A stretch of DNA of 64,000 nucleotides, from NCBI GenBank assembly GCA_964515905.1, contig CAZEWK010000045.1:30375-94374 (forward strand), given 5' to 3'. The notes under the pieces were generated by a model, which did no database searches, had not been told where the DNA came from, and was given only the letters and a program-made list of their open reading frames with translations. Positions 16,843 through 25,809 of this stretch are shown here, piece by piece; position 1 is the first letter of the stretch, and every line of letters starts with the position of its first letter. A program made the translations under genes and the position numbers. The DNA comes from GCA-2712985 sp964515905. GTDB taxonomy: Bacteria > Pseudomonadota > Alphaproteobacteria > UBA7887.

Positions 16843-18252
16843 TTATCGGGCGAAACGGCTAAGCGCCCGAATATAAGCTTGAATTTCCCCTACGTCACCT
16901 TTCAAAACTTGGTATCGTTCCTCAGCAACCAAAGCTTCTGCCAGCCGGGGTGGCGGGGTTGGGCGTTTGCCCGTGGCCCGCGCGACCGCTTCAGGAAATT
17001 TTGATGGGTCTGCGGTGGATAACGAAATTATCGGATGTTTCCTATAGCAAGGGTGTTTCCGTGCCGCTGCGACACCCACCGCTGTGTGTGGGTCGATTAA
17101 GAATCCAGTTTCTGCAAATATTTTCTCCATTTCGTTAAGCATTGCCCGCTCGTCGATTGCGGTACTACTAAATAAACTTTGAGCTGTTTCAATGCTGTTC
17201 TCATCAATCGTAAACCCGCCTGCAGTTGATATGGAATTCATACAAGCCGACACTTTTTCGACGTCTCTATTATACAATTCAAACAGAAGTCTTTCAAAGT
17301 TACTAGCGACTTGGATATCCATGCTAGGAGCGATAGTAGGCTTAACAGCGCCAATCTGGTATTTTCCAGTTGTTAATGCTCTGACCAATATATCATTTTC
17401 GTTGGTGGCTACTATCAGTCCTCTAATGGGTAGGCCCCTGAGATGGGCAACATATCCTGAATATACGTCTCCAAAATTACCCGTCGGAACAGAAAAAATA
17501 GTGTCACTCTTGTTTAATTTTTCCACTGCCACGTGGTAGTATACGGTTTGCGCTAAAATACGGGCCCAATTAATAGAGTTTATTGCAGATAACCCTAGTT
17601 CACGACGGAATAGTTCATCGTTAAACATCTTCTTAACTATTTTTTGGCAGTCGTCGAACGTTCCCTCAACCGCTATGTTGTGAACGTTATCTGCGAGCAC
17701 TGATGTCATTTGACGTCTTTGTGTGCTTGAGATTCGGTCGCGGGGATGAAGGATAAAGATATCAATATTTGGCCGATCTTTGCAGGCCGCAATAGCTGCA
17801 GATCCAGTATCGCCGGATGTTGCTCCGATAATAGTTATCTGCTGGCAATTCTCTGAAAGCACATAATCAAACAGTCGGCCAAGTATCTGAAGGGCAAAAT
17901 CTTTAAAGGATAGTGTAGGCCCATGGAAGAGTTCCAGTAGCCAGTGATTTTCCCCAATCTCAACTAGTGGAGCTACCTCATTGTGAGAAAAACCGGTGTA
18001 TGCTTGTTCGGTTATTGTGTTCAAAATCGGTCTGGGAATCGCGGCTTCTACGAATGGGTGTATTAAATGTGCAGCGTTCGCTGAATAGCTATGTAATGCT
18101 GTTGTTGTTTCTGTGGCGACGCTAGGCCATTTAGTAGGGACAAAAAGTCCCCCATCGGGTGCTAGTCCTTCCAGAAGCGCCGTTTTAAATCCTACCGGAC
18201 CTATGGTGCTGCGTGTGCTTACGTATTCCAATGGTTGCCGCAGTTCTTTCAT
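16843..18252 (-). CDS. thrC: Threonine synthase
   Basis: ThrC converts O-phospho-L-homoserine to threonine with pyridoxal phosphate, using the product of ThrB (9.5 kb). The PLP lysine is in HGPTLSFKDFALQ (about residue 113), and GATSGDTGSAAI is the phosphate-binding loop. At 469 residues it is the long (class with N-terminal domain) form found in Gram-negatives and fungi. ATG start. It is the first gene of an operon continuing with the M16 peptidase, TusA-like and GNAT genes. Confidence 0.96.
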   Translation of the reverse strand: MKELRQPLEYVSTRSTIGPVGFKTALLEGLAPDGGLFVPTKWPSVATETTTALHSYSANAAHLIHPFVEAAIPRPILNTITEQAYTGFSHNEVAPLVEIGENHWLLELFHGPTLSFKDFALQILGRLFDYVLSENCQQITIIGATSGDTGSAAIAACKDRPNIDIFILHPRDRISSTQRRQMTSVLADNVHNIAVEGTFDDCQKIVKKMFNDELFRRELGLSAINSINWARILAQTVYYHVAVEKLNKSDTIFSVPTGNFGDVYSGYVAHLRGLPIRGLIVATNENDILVRALTTGKYQIGAVKPTIAPSMDIQVASNFERLLFELYNRDVEKVSACMNSISTAGGFTIDENSIETAQSLFSSTAIDERAMLNEMEKIFAETGFLIDPHTAVGVAAARKHPCYRKHPIISLSTADPSKFPEAVARATGKRPTPPPRLAEALVAEERYQVLKGDVGEIQAYIRALSRFAR

Positions 18253-18612
18253 TATCTTTTTTGTGAAGTGGTATTCAATGCCAAGTGGTTAAATCGAGAC
18301 TCTTTACTTTTAGGCTATCTATAACTTTGTTTTAGCTTTTTAAAAACAGCTGAAAGAATATTGTTGCTGAGTCAAATAGAGAGAAAAAGACAGTTGGGGA
18401 ATTTATGCAATAGTTTAATTTTTCTTTACGGTGTTAGTTAAAATCTTTGTGTTATTTCTGGCATGTTATTTTGATTTCCGGACAGTGTCCGTAAAAAAAT
18501 AATTCCTGCGTATTTTTTGCGTTTTATCCAAGAAATGTTTCAGGAATACATGTAGATAAGATAATTGTTTGTTTTGTATATGTGCACACAGAGAGTAGTA
18601 GATTGACGAACC
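18253..18612. other. 360-base AT-rich divergent intergenic region
   Basis: This is the region between the divergent thrC and lipid-kinase genes. It is markedly AT-rich with long T and A runs. A 13-base palindrome, CGGACAGTGTCCG at 18479-18491, followed by TAAAAAAA, is the only clear symmetric element. The A-run is on the wrong side for a terminator of thrC transcription, so it is more likely a protein-binding site. No plausible coding frame and no tRNA was seen. Confidence 0.4.
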
Positions 18613-19569
18613 ATGAGTCGTAAAATCCAACAGGAGGGAGATTTGAGTAGTTTACCGAAAAAATTATGTTCGAAGGCTTTAGTGATTTTTAATCCAATAG
18701 CAGGAAGCCGGAGGACCGTGCTTGTCGAAAAGGTTGTCCAAGAGCTTCGTCTAAAGGGATGGCAGACGTCTATGATAAAGACTCAGAAGGTAGGGCATGC
18801 AGAAACAATAGTTCTTGATCTGCAGCGTCAAAAGGAACGAATCCCAGATATTTTGATCGTTGCCGGCGGTGATGGGACAGTAAATGAGGTGATTAATGGA
18901 CTCTCTTGCATTAATCGTTTGGATTTGCCAGTTGCTCTTATCCCAACCGGTTCCGTCAATTTATTGGCTAACGAAATTATGCTTCCGGACAACCCAAAAT
19001 TGCTAGCAGAAATTATTTCCACTTCACATGTTGCAAAGGTGGTGTTGGGTAAAATATCTACAGAAACAGAATCTCGAATATTTCTTATGACTGCGGGTGT
19101 TGGATTTGATGCTCGAGCTGTACGTAGGCTTTCAAAGAAACTCAAAACAATTGTGGGCAGGCTTGCCTACATTGCCGCGGGTATCGAAGAATACTTCTCT
19201 GGTAAACGGCCATCCTATCAAGTAACCATCGATGGTAAAACTATATCCGCTCAATCCGTGTTGTTTGCAAATGGTAAATATTACGCTGGTCGAAAGATCT
19301 GGGCCCGAGAGGCAAGCATCAAAGATCAATCGCTTAAGGTAGGAGTTTTTGCTAACGCTGGACGGCTTCAGATTCCACTCTATGCAGTGGCACTTTTCCT
19401 AGGAATATTAGCCCGTATGCCAGGAATCAAAATTCGAACTGCAAAGGAAGTTGAACTGAGGTCACACAGTGCTGACCCGATTCAGGCTGATGGCGACATA
19501 GTTGCATGGCTGCCGGCCAGGATATCCGTTGCATCCGGCCGGGCAAATCTTATATGTCCAAAGCCCTAG
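18613..19569 (+). CDS. Diacylglycerol/lipid kinase family protein (YegS/DgkB type)
   Basis: A soluble ATP-dependent lipid kinase of the DAGK catalytic-domain superfamily. Marks are the N-terminal ALVIFNPIAGSR, the nucleotide loop VAGGDGTVNEVINGL (about residue 90), LIPTGSVNLLANE, and the C-terminal IQADGD. At 318 residues it is normal. The substrate could be diacylglycerol, a sphingoid base or phosphatidylglycerol; the sequence does not say. It is convergent with pmbA, 13 bases apart. Confidence 0.88.
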   Translation: MSRKIQQEGDLSSLPKKLCSKALVIFNPIAGSRRTVLVEKVVQELRLKGWQTSMIKTQKVGHAETIVLDLQRQKERIPDILIVAGGDGTVNEVINGLSCINRLDLPVALIPTGSVNLLANEIMLPDNPKLLAEIISTSHVAKVVLGKISTETESRIFLMTAGVGFDARAVRRLSKKLKTIVGRLAYIAAGIEEYFSGKRPSYQVTIDGKTISAQSVLFANGKYYAGRKIWAREASIKDQSLKVGVFANAGRLQIPLYAVALFLGILARMPGIKIRTAKEVELRSHSADPIQADGDIVAWLPARISVASGRANLICPKP

Positions 19570-19582
19570 TACAACCTTCGTG

Positions 19583-20926
19583 TCATACCCCAGCCACTGT
19601 CATTCCTTCGATCCGAATCGTTGGAGCATTTATGGAATACCGGAATAACAAATCACTCGCTGGAGTTATCTCCATAAACATCTCCGTTATGTTTCCAGCC
19701 ACCGTCATTTCATTTACTGGATGAATGAGTTCGCCATTGTTTATCCAAAATCCAGATGCACCTCGGCTATAGTCACCGGTGATACTGTTAAAACTCATTC
19801 CCATCATTTCGGTCACGTAAAACCCATTTGCTATACTTTTTATAAGATCATTAGGGGAGACAGAACCAGGCATCATGTACAAATTACTTGGTCCGGGACT
19901 GGGGGGTGAAGAAGTTCCGCGACTTGCGTGGCCTGTGGTTCTTAATTTTAGTTCTCTCGCTGATCTCGTGTCGAGCAGCCAACTATCGAGCACACCATCT
20001 TTGATAATATTTCTTTTTACGCCCCCTACTCCTTCCCCGTCGAATGGTCGTGATGCAAGCCCACGCGATCGAAGCGGGTCGTCGACTATATTGATGTTTT
20101 TGGAAAATATTTGTTTGTTCATCTTGTCTTTTAGAATGCTTGTTCCCCTCGTTATTGCTGCACCTGAAATCAATCCGGCCAAAAGTCTCGGAAATCCACC
20201 TGAGAGTCTAGGATCGAATACTACAGGAACCTGCTGGCTTTTTACCTTTTTAGGTTTTAGGCGGCGGACAGCTCTTTCGCCAGCTCGCTTCCCGATTTCG
20301 TCTGCCGGTTCTAAATCAGTAAAATGGCGACTTGAAGTGTATTCATAGTCTCGTTCCATTTGGGTGTCCGAACCAGCGATTACTGATGCTGAGATCCCAA
20401 AACTCGTAGCCGTGTAGCCTTCTGCAAACCCTAAACTATTAGCCAGTGTTACTGCGCTTTCTCCAGCGCTTGCCTCTGCTCCTTCCGAATTTGTGACACC
20501 AGGAACTGCACGAGCTGCGTCCTCTGCTTGAGCGGCTATTTGCAACAAAACACTTTGTGATGGTGGCTGAGTGTCTGCTAAATCAAGATCGGTGTCAGCT
20601 CCAGACATGTCGCTACTTTCTGGAAGGCCAGCAAAAGAGTCTTCCGGAGCATTCCGGGCCATCGTAATTGCTCTTTCGATTAACTCATTTAGTGTTGCTA
20701 GTCGTAAATCGGTACTAGAAACTATTGCTTGGCCTTGGCCAATTAATACGCGAAGCCCGAGATCGCTTGATTCTGCACGCTCGACACCTTCATTTTGTCC
20801 CATGCGCCAGCTCGCGCTAGACGACGTCGATTTGATCATGACGGCGTCTGCAGCGTCGGCCCCATTTTTTAAGGCTTTAGTTACAAAACTGGCTAAGAAA
20901 TCTGGATTGGGCTTGTTCTGTGGCAT
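19583..20926 (-). CDS. pmbA: PmbA/TldE subunit of the TldD-TldE metalloprotease
   Basis: TldE/PmbA is the non-zinc-binding partner of TldD; the heterodimer degrades unfolded peptides and matures some RiPPs such as microcin B17. Family marks include ASWRMGQNEGVERAESSDLGLRV near the N-terminus, FDPRLSGGFPRLLAGLISG, RPFDGEGVGG and GDYSRGASGFWINNGE near the C-terminus. It lacks the HExxxH zinc motif, as expected for this partner. Its 447 residues are normal. The partner tldD is 8 kb away at 28.2-29.6 kb. No RiPP precursor was recognised nearby. Confidence 0.94.
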   Translation of the reverse strand: MPQNKPNPDFLASFVTKALKNGADAADAVMIKSTSSSASWRMGQNEGVERAESSDLGLRVLIGQGQAIVSSTDLRLATLNELIERAITMARNAPEDSFAGLPESSDMSGADTDLDLADTQPPSQSVLLQIAAQAEDAARAVPGVTNSEGAEASAGESAVTLANSLGFAEGYTATSFGISASVIAGSDTQMERDYEYTSSRHFTDLEPADEIGKRAGERAVRRLKPKKVKSQQVPVVFDPRLSGGFPRLLAGLISGAAITRGTSILKDKMNKQIFSKNINIVDDPLRSRGLASRPFDGEGVGGVKRNIIKDGVLDSWLLDTRSARELKLRTTGHASRGTSSPPSPGPSNLYMMPGSVSPNDLIKSIANGFYVTEMMGMSFNSITGDYSRGASGFWINNGELIHPVNEMTVAGNITEMFMEITPASDLLFRYSINAPTIRIEGMTVAGV

Positions 20927-21059
20927 AAATTAAGATCTTTGCGGAAAGAGGTTCAAGGTAACCTAGTGTATTCTATGGAGACGTATATCCTGAGTCGCAA
21001 AGAAATTCGACCCATCAAAGTGGAAAAAAACTAATTATTCTTAAATCGACATAAAAACC

Positions 21060-21308
21060 CAGCGAATTTGGCATACAATTATTAACAAATTTTGGTAATT
21101 TGATGGTTCATGGAAGGTCCGATCTGGCAAGTCCAGGGTGCACTGTTGCTTGTTGCAGGAGGGCACACAGCCGCGCAATTATATTGGATAAGATGGTGTT
21201 TATCGACAAATAAGGATGTTGTTACCATTTTCACAGACGGTGTGTGATTACCAGTTCCTCATCTTTGAGAAGTGGGCATTACGGTGTTTGGTCGTGGGCC
21301 AAACTTAA
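21060..21308 (+). pseudogene. Probable remnant of a cysteine synthase-type PLP enzyme (C-terminal end)
   Basis: Two frames read in sequence resemble the last ~60-80 residues of cysteine synthase / cystathionine beta-synthase. In the frame starting at 21110, GALLLVAGGHTAAQL sits where the family has GL-LGGSSGxNVAxAL, and KDVVTIFTDG matches the strand ending in TILxDxG. That frame stops at 21245. One base over, from 21243, CDYQFLIFEKWALR matches the family's RYxSxLFNxxWL near the C-terminus and stops at 21306-21308. This fits a frameshifted, truncated gene. The N-terminal two thirds and the PLP lysine are absent. The match is by eye only. Confidence 0.4.
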
Positions 21309-21571
21309 ATTTACCTATAATAGACCGTCCTGTCACCGTTGACTTGTTCGCAACCCTAGGTGGAGTTTCTAGAGCTTTTAGGGATGGACTTGGCCGTGAT
21401 CGGGGCAATATTGAAGTAGTTTCCCGAAAGAAACTAGATGAAGGGCTTACTGAGCTTTTGGAAGTAAAACAAATTGACAATTCTTTCCAAGAAAAAGTGA
21501 GAGGTGTACAAGGAAGTGGTCTACGAATTAGTAAGTGCTTCTTTTCAAACGCAGCGCGAAACCTCGGTTAA
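21272..21571 (+). other. Open frame of uncertain status in a decayed intergenic region
   Basis: A 99-codon frame beginning with GTG, without a clear ribosome-binding site. Its middle part (residues 15-75) has a protein-like mix, for example RPVTVDLFATLGGVSRAF, but I recognise no family. It overlaps the end of the cysteine-synthase-like remnant in another frame and runs toward the convergent EthD gene. Either a remnant or a chance frame; the whole 20927-21631 stretch contains no other gene I can support. Confidence 0.2.
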
Positions 21572-21631
21572 GTCTGTGGAAATTCATAACTTCTGCAACT
21601 GATTTTGGTGATATCATTAGTTATAGGAATT

Positions 21632-22300
21632 TTAGACGATTACATGCTCACTGGTGATTATAGAAGAAGTCTCGTCAGATTGGATAAGTTCGATACCATC
21701 ATCGTGTGAACGTAAGCCGTCTAGCGCACCTGTCGTCTTGCCCATTGCATCAAGGGAATCGAACCAGGTTATCGCTATTCCATCCCATCGAGGTAACGGG
21801 CTGCGTTTGTAGCCTGATTTTTTTGTGTGGCTTTGCGTATACCTCCGAATGTTATGCATATCTGTAGCTATTAATCCGTGAATATTTTTCCAATAGTGTT
21901 GGAAATCTTCAACTTCCAGTTCAGAGTTTTTCTTGACAAACTCTATCTTTTTTACCCCCAACGTTGGAACAATTCCATCTTTTATTATATGTTCATCTGT
22001 CAAAAGTAGTTCTGTATTTTGTGAGTCGATAAAGTTACTTTCGTCAGCTGCAACATCTTTATATGCTTTAGTGTCAGCTAATGTGCGAAGTGCATCCGTA
22101 TTTTCCACCCATATTTCAGCTAATCCGTCATAAGGTAATTTGTTTTTGTCGTAACTATTGATTAACGGATGAGATTGCACGTACTTTTTTACGAGCGGTA
22201 ATTTCCGGACGATGTCGGCATGCGTATTTCTCCAATAAGTTTGGAACGTTTTAATAGACATACCTTTTTTCCGTCGTATCAGTGTGCAGGCTTTCAACAT
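21632..22300 (-). CDS. Tandem EthD-domain protein
   Basis: A cytosolic protein of two EthD-like (dimeric alpha/beta barrel) repeats. The first repeat begins KACTLIRRKKGMSIKTFQTYWRNTHADIV, with the Tyr-Trp-xx-His of the family. The second begins around residue 118 with KIEFVKKNSELEVEDFQHYWKNIHGLIA. Each ends with a F/I-x-D-SQ or LIQSDET strand plus EH. The ATG at 22300 is preferred over TTG at 22312. EthD domains are found in ether-degradation accessory proteins and in polyketide and quinone oxygenases or decarboxylases. It follows ubiA-ubiD on the same strand with ~90 bases between, so a role on a small aromatic or quinone-like molecule is possible (inference). Confidence 0.85.
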   Translation of the reverse strand: MLKACTLIRRKKGMSIKTFQTYWRNTHADIVRKLPLVKKYVQSHPLINSYDKNKLPYDGLAEIWVENTDALRTLADTKAYKDVAADESNFIDSQNTELLLTDEHIIKDGIVPTLGVKKIEFVKKNSELEVEDFQHYWKNIHGLIATDMHNIRRYTQSHTKKSGYKRSPLPRWDGIAITWFDSLDAMGKTTGALDGLRSHDDGIELIQSDETSSIITSEHVIV

Positions 22301-22392
22301 AGGTTTTATCAACGCTGCTTTCGGGTCTACTAAAGATCTTTATCTGGTAGCTTGGTACGATAGTTTTAGATGATTGTCTGATTAAGATAAAA

Positions 22393-23898
22393 TTATTTCC
22401 AGATTGATTTTCCACTTGTGGGGATGGCGTACTTCGGCCATTTCTCGGTTACTCTCGAGATGACATCTTCCGTCATTGAAATTCTTCGACCCCATTCTCT
22501 TTTTGTTTCTGGAGGTATCTTATTGGTGGCGTCAAGCCCAATCTTTCCGCCTAGACCGGGCTCCGGGCTTGCAAAATCAAGATAATCAATTGGGCTATTT
22601 TCTACCAGTGTGATGTCACGAACAGGATCCATTCGGGTTGAAACCGCCCACATTACGTCTCGCCAATCCCTTGCATTAATATCGTCGTCAACGACGATTA
22701 TAAATTTTGTGTATAGAAATTGGCGAAGGTAGGACCAAATGCCCATCATCACACGTTTCCCGTGTCCTGCATACCCTTTCTTGATGGAAACAACTGCAAT
22801 ACGGTAGCTGCATCCCTCTGGCGGTAGCCAGAAATCAACAATTTCGGGAAACTGTTGTGTTAGGAGTGGAATAAATAACTCATTTAGTGCTTGGCCTAGC
22901 ACACTTGGTTCATCGGGTGGTCTGCCAGTGAAAGTGGACAAATAAATTGGGTTAGCCCTTTGTGTGATAGCGCTAACAGAAAAGACGGGAAACTTTTCAA
23001 CGGAATTATAATATCCAGTGTGATCTCCGTAAGGTCCCTCATCTCTGTATTCCGTGAGAGAAACGTGCCCTTCAAGAACGATTTCTGCTTCTGCAGGAAC
23101 CTTGATGGGTATAGTCTTGCAATTTACTAATTTGGTTTTAGTCCCTCTGAGGAGTCCTGAAAACTGATATTCAGACAGCGTTTCAGGAACTGGGGCTACA
23201 GCAGCTAACATGGTTGCAGGGTCTGCTCCGATGACTACAGCAGCAGGAAAAGGTTGAGATTCTCTGCTTTGCCAATTTTGGTGGTGTTGGGCTCCCCCTC
23301 TGTGTTTTAACCACCTCATCAAAGTTCTACTTTCGTCTAAAACCTGCATTCTATAGACACCTAAATTAAAATGCTCATCATCGTATTCGGCGGAGGCTTT
23401 AGTCACTACAAGTGGCCAAGTTATCAAGGGTGCAGGTTCATTTGGCCAACACGTTTGTATTGGTATGGCACCAAGGTCGATATCCTTGCCTTCAATCACT
23501 ACCTCTTGTGCTGGACCAGATCGAACTGTCTTTGGTTTCATTGCCAATGCTGACTTTAACAGCGGAAACATTTCAACTGCCTCTCGCCACCCTTCGGGTG
23601 GTTCCGGTTGGCGTAAGGCCGCTAGCATGTTACCAAATTCTCTCAGCGTACTGGGTTCTCTGTCGATTCCGGCAGCGATTCGTTTAGTGGTGCCAAACAG
23701 ATTAACGAGAACCGGGATGTTTGATTGTTGGGCCTTGTGGATGGGGTTTTCAAATAGGACAGCTGGTCCATTTTCGGATAGCAACCGTGTTTGAATTTCC
23801 GTCATTTCTAGTTCGGTTGAAACCGGCTCGGATACCCTTACTAAATCCCCGATGTGCTCCAAATGTTGAATGAAATCACGTAAGCTTTCGTAGGGCAT
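22393..23898 (-). CDS. ubiD: UbiD family decarboxylase (3-polyprenyl-4-hydroxybenzoate decarboxylase)
   Basis: UbiD decarboxylates polyprenyl-hydroxybenzoate in ubiquinone synthesis, with prenylated FMN made by UbiX (not in this window). Motifs typical of the family are LRDFIQHLEHIGDLVRV at the N-terminus, NLGVYRMQVLDESRTLMRWLKHRGGAQHH (prenyl-FMN and metal region), EGPYGDHTGYYN with the catalytic Glu region, and VVDDDINARDWRDVMWA. Its 501 residues are normal. ATG at 23898. It is 80 bases downstream of ubiA on the same strand, so the pair is probably one ubiquinone unit. Confidence 0.93.
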   Translation of the reverse strand: MPYESLRDFIQHLEHIGDLVRVSEPVSTELEMTEIQTRLLSENGPAVLFENPIHKAQQSNIPVLVNLFGTTKRIAAGIDREPSTLREFGNMLAALRQPEPPEGWREAVEMFPLLKSALAMKPKTVRSGPAQEVVIEGKDIDLGAIPIQTCWPNEPAPLITWPLVVTKASAEYDDEHFNLGVYRMQVLDESRTLMRWLKHRGGAQHHQNWQSRESQPFPAAVVIGADPATMLAAVAPVPETLSEYQFSGLLRGTKTKLVNCKTIPIKVPAEAEIVLEGHVSLTEYRDEGPYGDHTGYYNSVEKFPVFSVSAITQRANPIYLSTFTGRPPDEPSVLGQALNELFIPLLTQQFPEIVDFWLPPEGCSYRIAVVSIKKGYAGHGKRVMMGIWSYLRQFLYTKFIIVVDDDINARDWRDVMWAVSTRMDPVRDITLVENSPIDYLDFASPEPGLGGKIGLDATNKIPPETKREWGRRISMTEDVISRVTEKWPKYAIPTSGKSIWK

Positions 23899-23978
23899 TG
23901 CAATCTCTTTATCTAATTATTTTTTTGGGCGTATCAAACATCGCACCCATAAATTGGCCAAAATGAACTCTATCCACT

Positions 23979-24845
23979 TTAACCAATGAGGAATCCGGTG
24001 AAAACGAGGGCGGCAAATAAGTGGTTCGACTTAAACATGGTAAGGCAAATCTCAGGATCATCAAAATCTACTCTATTAACTTGCCATGCCAGCTGCATTG
24101 CTCCAACTATTACACCAACGTATGCGGTGTATGATAGGTTGGAGATCGTTGTTGCGACTATAAGGCCTACTATTGTTAAAAAGTAAAAAGAGGAAACAGC
24201 GGCTTTGCTCTTGTTCCCTAACCTAAGCGCTGCCGATTTAACGCCTATCATAGAGTCGCCAACTTTATCCTGATGCGCGTAAATAGTGTCGTAACCTAGA
24301 GTCCAGGTTATGCCCGCAGCATAAAGAATAAGAGCAGGCAATTCCAGAGAGCCGTTTGTTGCGGTCCAGCCGAGCAAGGCTCCCCAATTAAAAGTTAACC
24401 CAAGCCAAAGTTGTGGCCACCAAGTTATCCGTTTCATAAAAGGGTATGTGGCAATCAGTGGCAGGGAGCATATACCAATGAATATTGTTATAGCATTGAA
24501 TTGTATTAGGATAATGAAGCCTAACAGGCCAAGAGCCAACATTAACAAGATCGCTCGGGTTACCGAGATTTCTCCGTTAGCAATTGGGCGTTGTTTTGTG
24601 CGAGTTATCAAGGCATCGTAATTTCTGTCTATGATGTCATTAAAAATGCACCCGGAGCTTCGCATTACTACTGCACCTAGTAAAAACAACAACAAAAGCC
24701 GAGGCATGTTTTCTATTGGGGGTTTGGAAAGGGCGACAGATAGCCAACAGGGCCATAAAAGAAGCCAGTAGCCAATTGGTGCATCGGCACGAATTAACCG
24801 TAAATAAGGTAGTATTGGGCTTAGTATTATTTTAGTCCTGTTCAT
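23979..24845 (-). CDS. ubiA: 4-hydroxybenzoate polyprenyltransferase
   Basis: This membrane enzyme attaches the polyprenyl tail to 4-hydroxybenzoate, the first committed step of ubiquinone synthesis. The first Asp-rich motif is NDIIDRNYDALITRTKQRP (about residue 68) and the second is YDTIYAHQDKVGDSMIGVKS (about residue 186). There are eight or nine membrane helices over 288 residues. ATG at 24845; the N-terminus PYLRLIRADAPIGYWLLLWPC is classical UbiA. It is divergent from rsmE and leads ubiA-ubiD-EthD. Confidence 0.95.
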   Translation of the reverse strand: MNRTKIILSPILPYLRLIRADAPIGYWLLLWPCWLSVALSKPPIENMPRLLLLFLLGAVVMRSSGCIFNDIIDRNYDALITRTKQRPIANGEISVTRAILLMLALGLLGFIILIQFNAITIFIGICSLPLIATYPFMKRITWWPQLWLGLTFNWGALLGWTATNGSLELPALILYAAGITWTLGYDTIYAHQDKVGDSMIGVKSAALRLGNKSKAAVSSFYFLTIVGLIVATTISNLSYTAYVGVIVGAMQLAWQVNRVDFDDPEICLTMFKSNHLFAALVFTGFLIG

Positions 24846-24963
24846 AATTCGATGTTTGAGGTCTTTTATTAATTTGTAAAGAGCCTTAAATCGTATCTCT
24901 TGGACAGAGGCTTTTTGCCTACGTATGATTGTTGTCAGAAAATAAAAGAGGTTTTGTCTTTTA

Positions 24964-25713
24964 ATGGAACGTATTAGGCAGAATGGTGTGGTCGCTCGTG
25001 TGTTTGTTAATGAACGGCTGAACGCCGGCCAGGCGGTTTTGGTAACTGAACAGCAGGCACATTATTTACGAAATGTAATGCGGGCTCGAAATGGCGCATT
25101 AGCTGCCCTTTTTAATGGGCAAGACGGAGAATGGTTAGCTGAGGTTGAGAGGATGACCAAAAATGAGTGCTCCTTAAGAATTCATAAAAGGATGCGCAAA
25201 CAAGAGAGTGAGGATGGACCTTGGTTATTATTCGCTCCGATAAAACAACTGAGACTCGATTACCTCATACAAAAATCAGTTGAGCTGGGTGTAGAGCTGA
25301 TTTGGCCAATAAGGACTCTTCGAACCATGGTTAGAAATGTCAACTCAACGCGTATACGGGCCAATGCGATAGAGGCTTCCGAGCAATGTGGACGCTTGAC
25401 TGTACCCCAGATGCGTGATTATACGAACTTAGCAAAGTCGCTAGATAATTGGCCACCAGGCCGTACGTTATTTTGGGGAGACGAAACAGGAGGGGGGGCT
25501 CCAGCATTGGGACTTTTACAAAGCTGTGTTGGTAAAGCTGCTTTTTTGATAGGTCCTGAGGGCGGGTTTGATGAGACCGAACGGGACCTCCTGAAAAATC
25601 ATGATTTCACACAGGGTATAGATTTAGGTCCTCGACTCTTGCGTTCTGATACCGCTAGTTTGGTGGTAATGGCATTGTGGCAGAGTGCAGTTCAAAATCG
25701 TACAGCGGCGTAA
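24964..25713 (+). CDS. rsmE: 16S rRNA (uracil1498-N3)-methyltransferase
   Basis: RsmE methylates U1498 of 16S rRNA with S-adenosylmethionine, using a SPOUT knot. The N-terminal PUA-like domain contains EQQAHYLRNVMRARNG. The knot motifs are FLIGPEGGFDETERDLL and the C-terminal LGPRLLRSDTASLVVMALWQ, both diagnostic. Its 249 residues are normal. ATG at 24964. It is followed after ~100 bases by gshA; rsmE-gshA neighbourhood is frequent in Alphaproteobacteria. Confidence 0.95.
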   Translation: MERIRQNGVVARVFVNERLNAGQAVLVTEQQAHYLRNVMRARNGALAALFNGQDGEWLAEVERMTKNECSLRIHKRMRKQESEDGPWLLFAPIKQLRLDYLIQKSVELGVELIWPIRTLRTMVRNVNSTRIRANAIEASEQCGRLTVPQMRDYTNLAKSLDNWPPGRTLFWGDETGGGAPALGLLQSCVGKAAFLIGPEGGFDETERDLLKNHDFTQGIDLGPRLLRSDTASLVVMALWQSAVQNRTAA

Positions 25714-25809
25714 TTGAAGGCGAGGCGGTTCGTCATATAAGAATTTCATATTATTCTAAATAATATCAGCGCTCCATATTTGGTGTCGCGGGTATTGCCA
25801 GGGGTGCTA

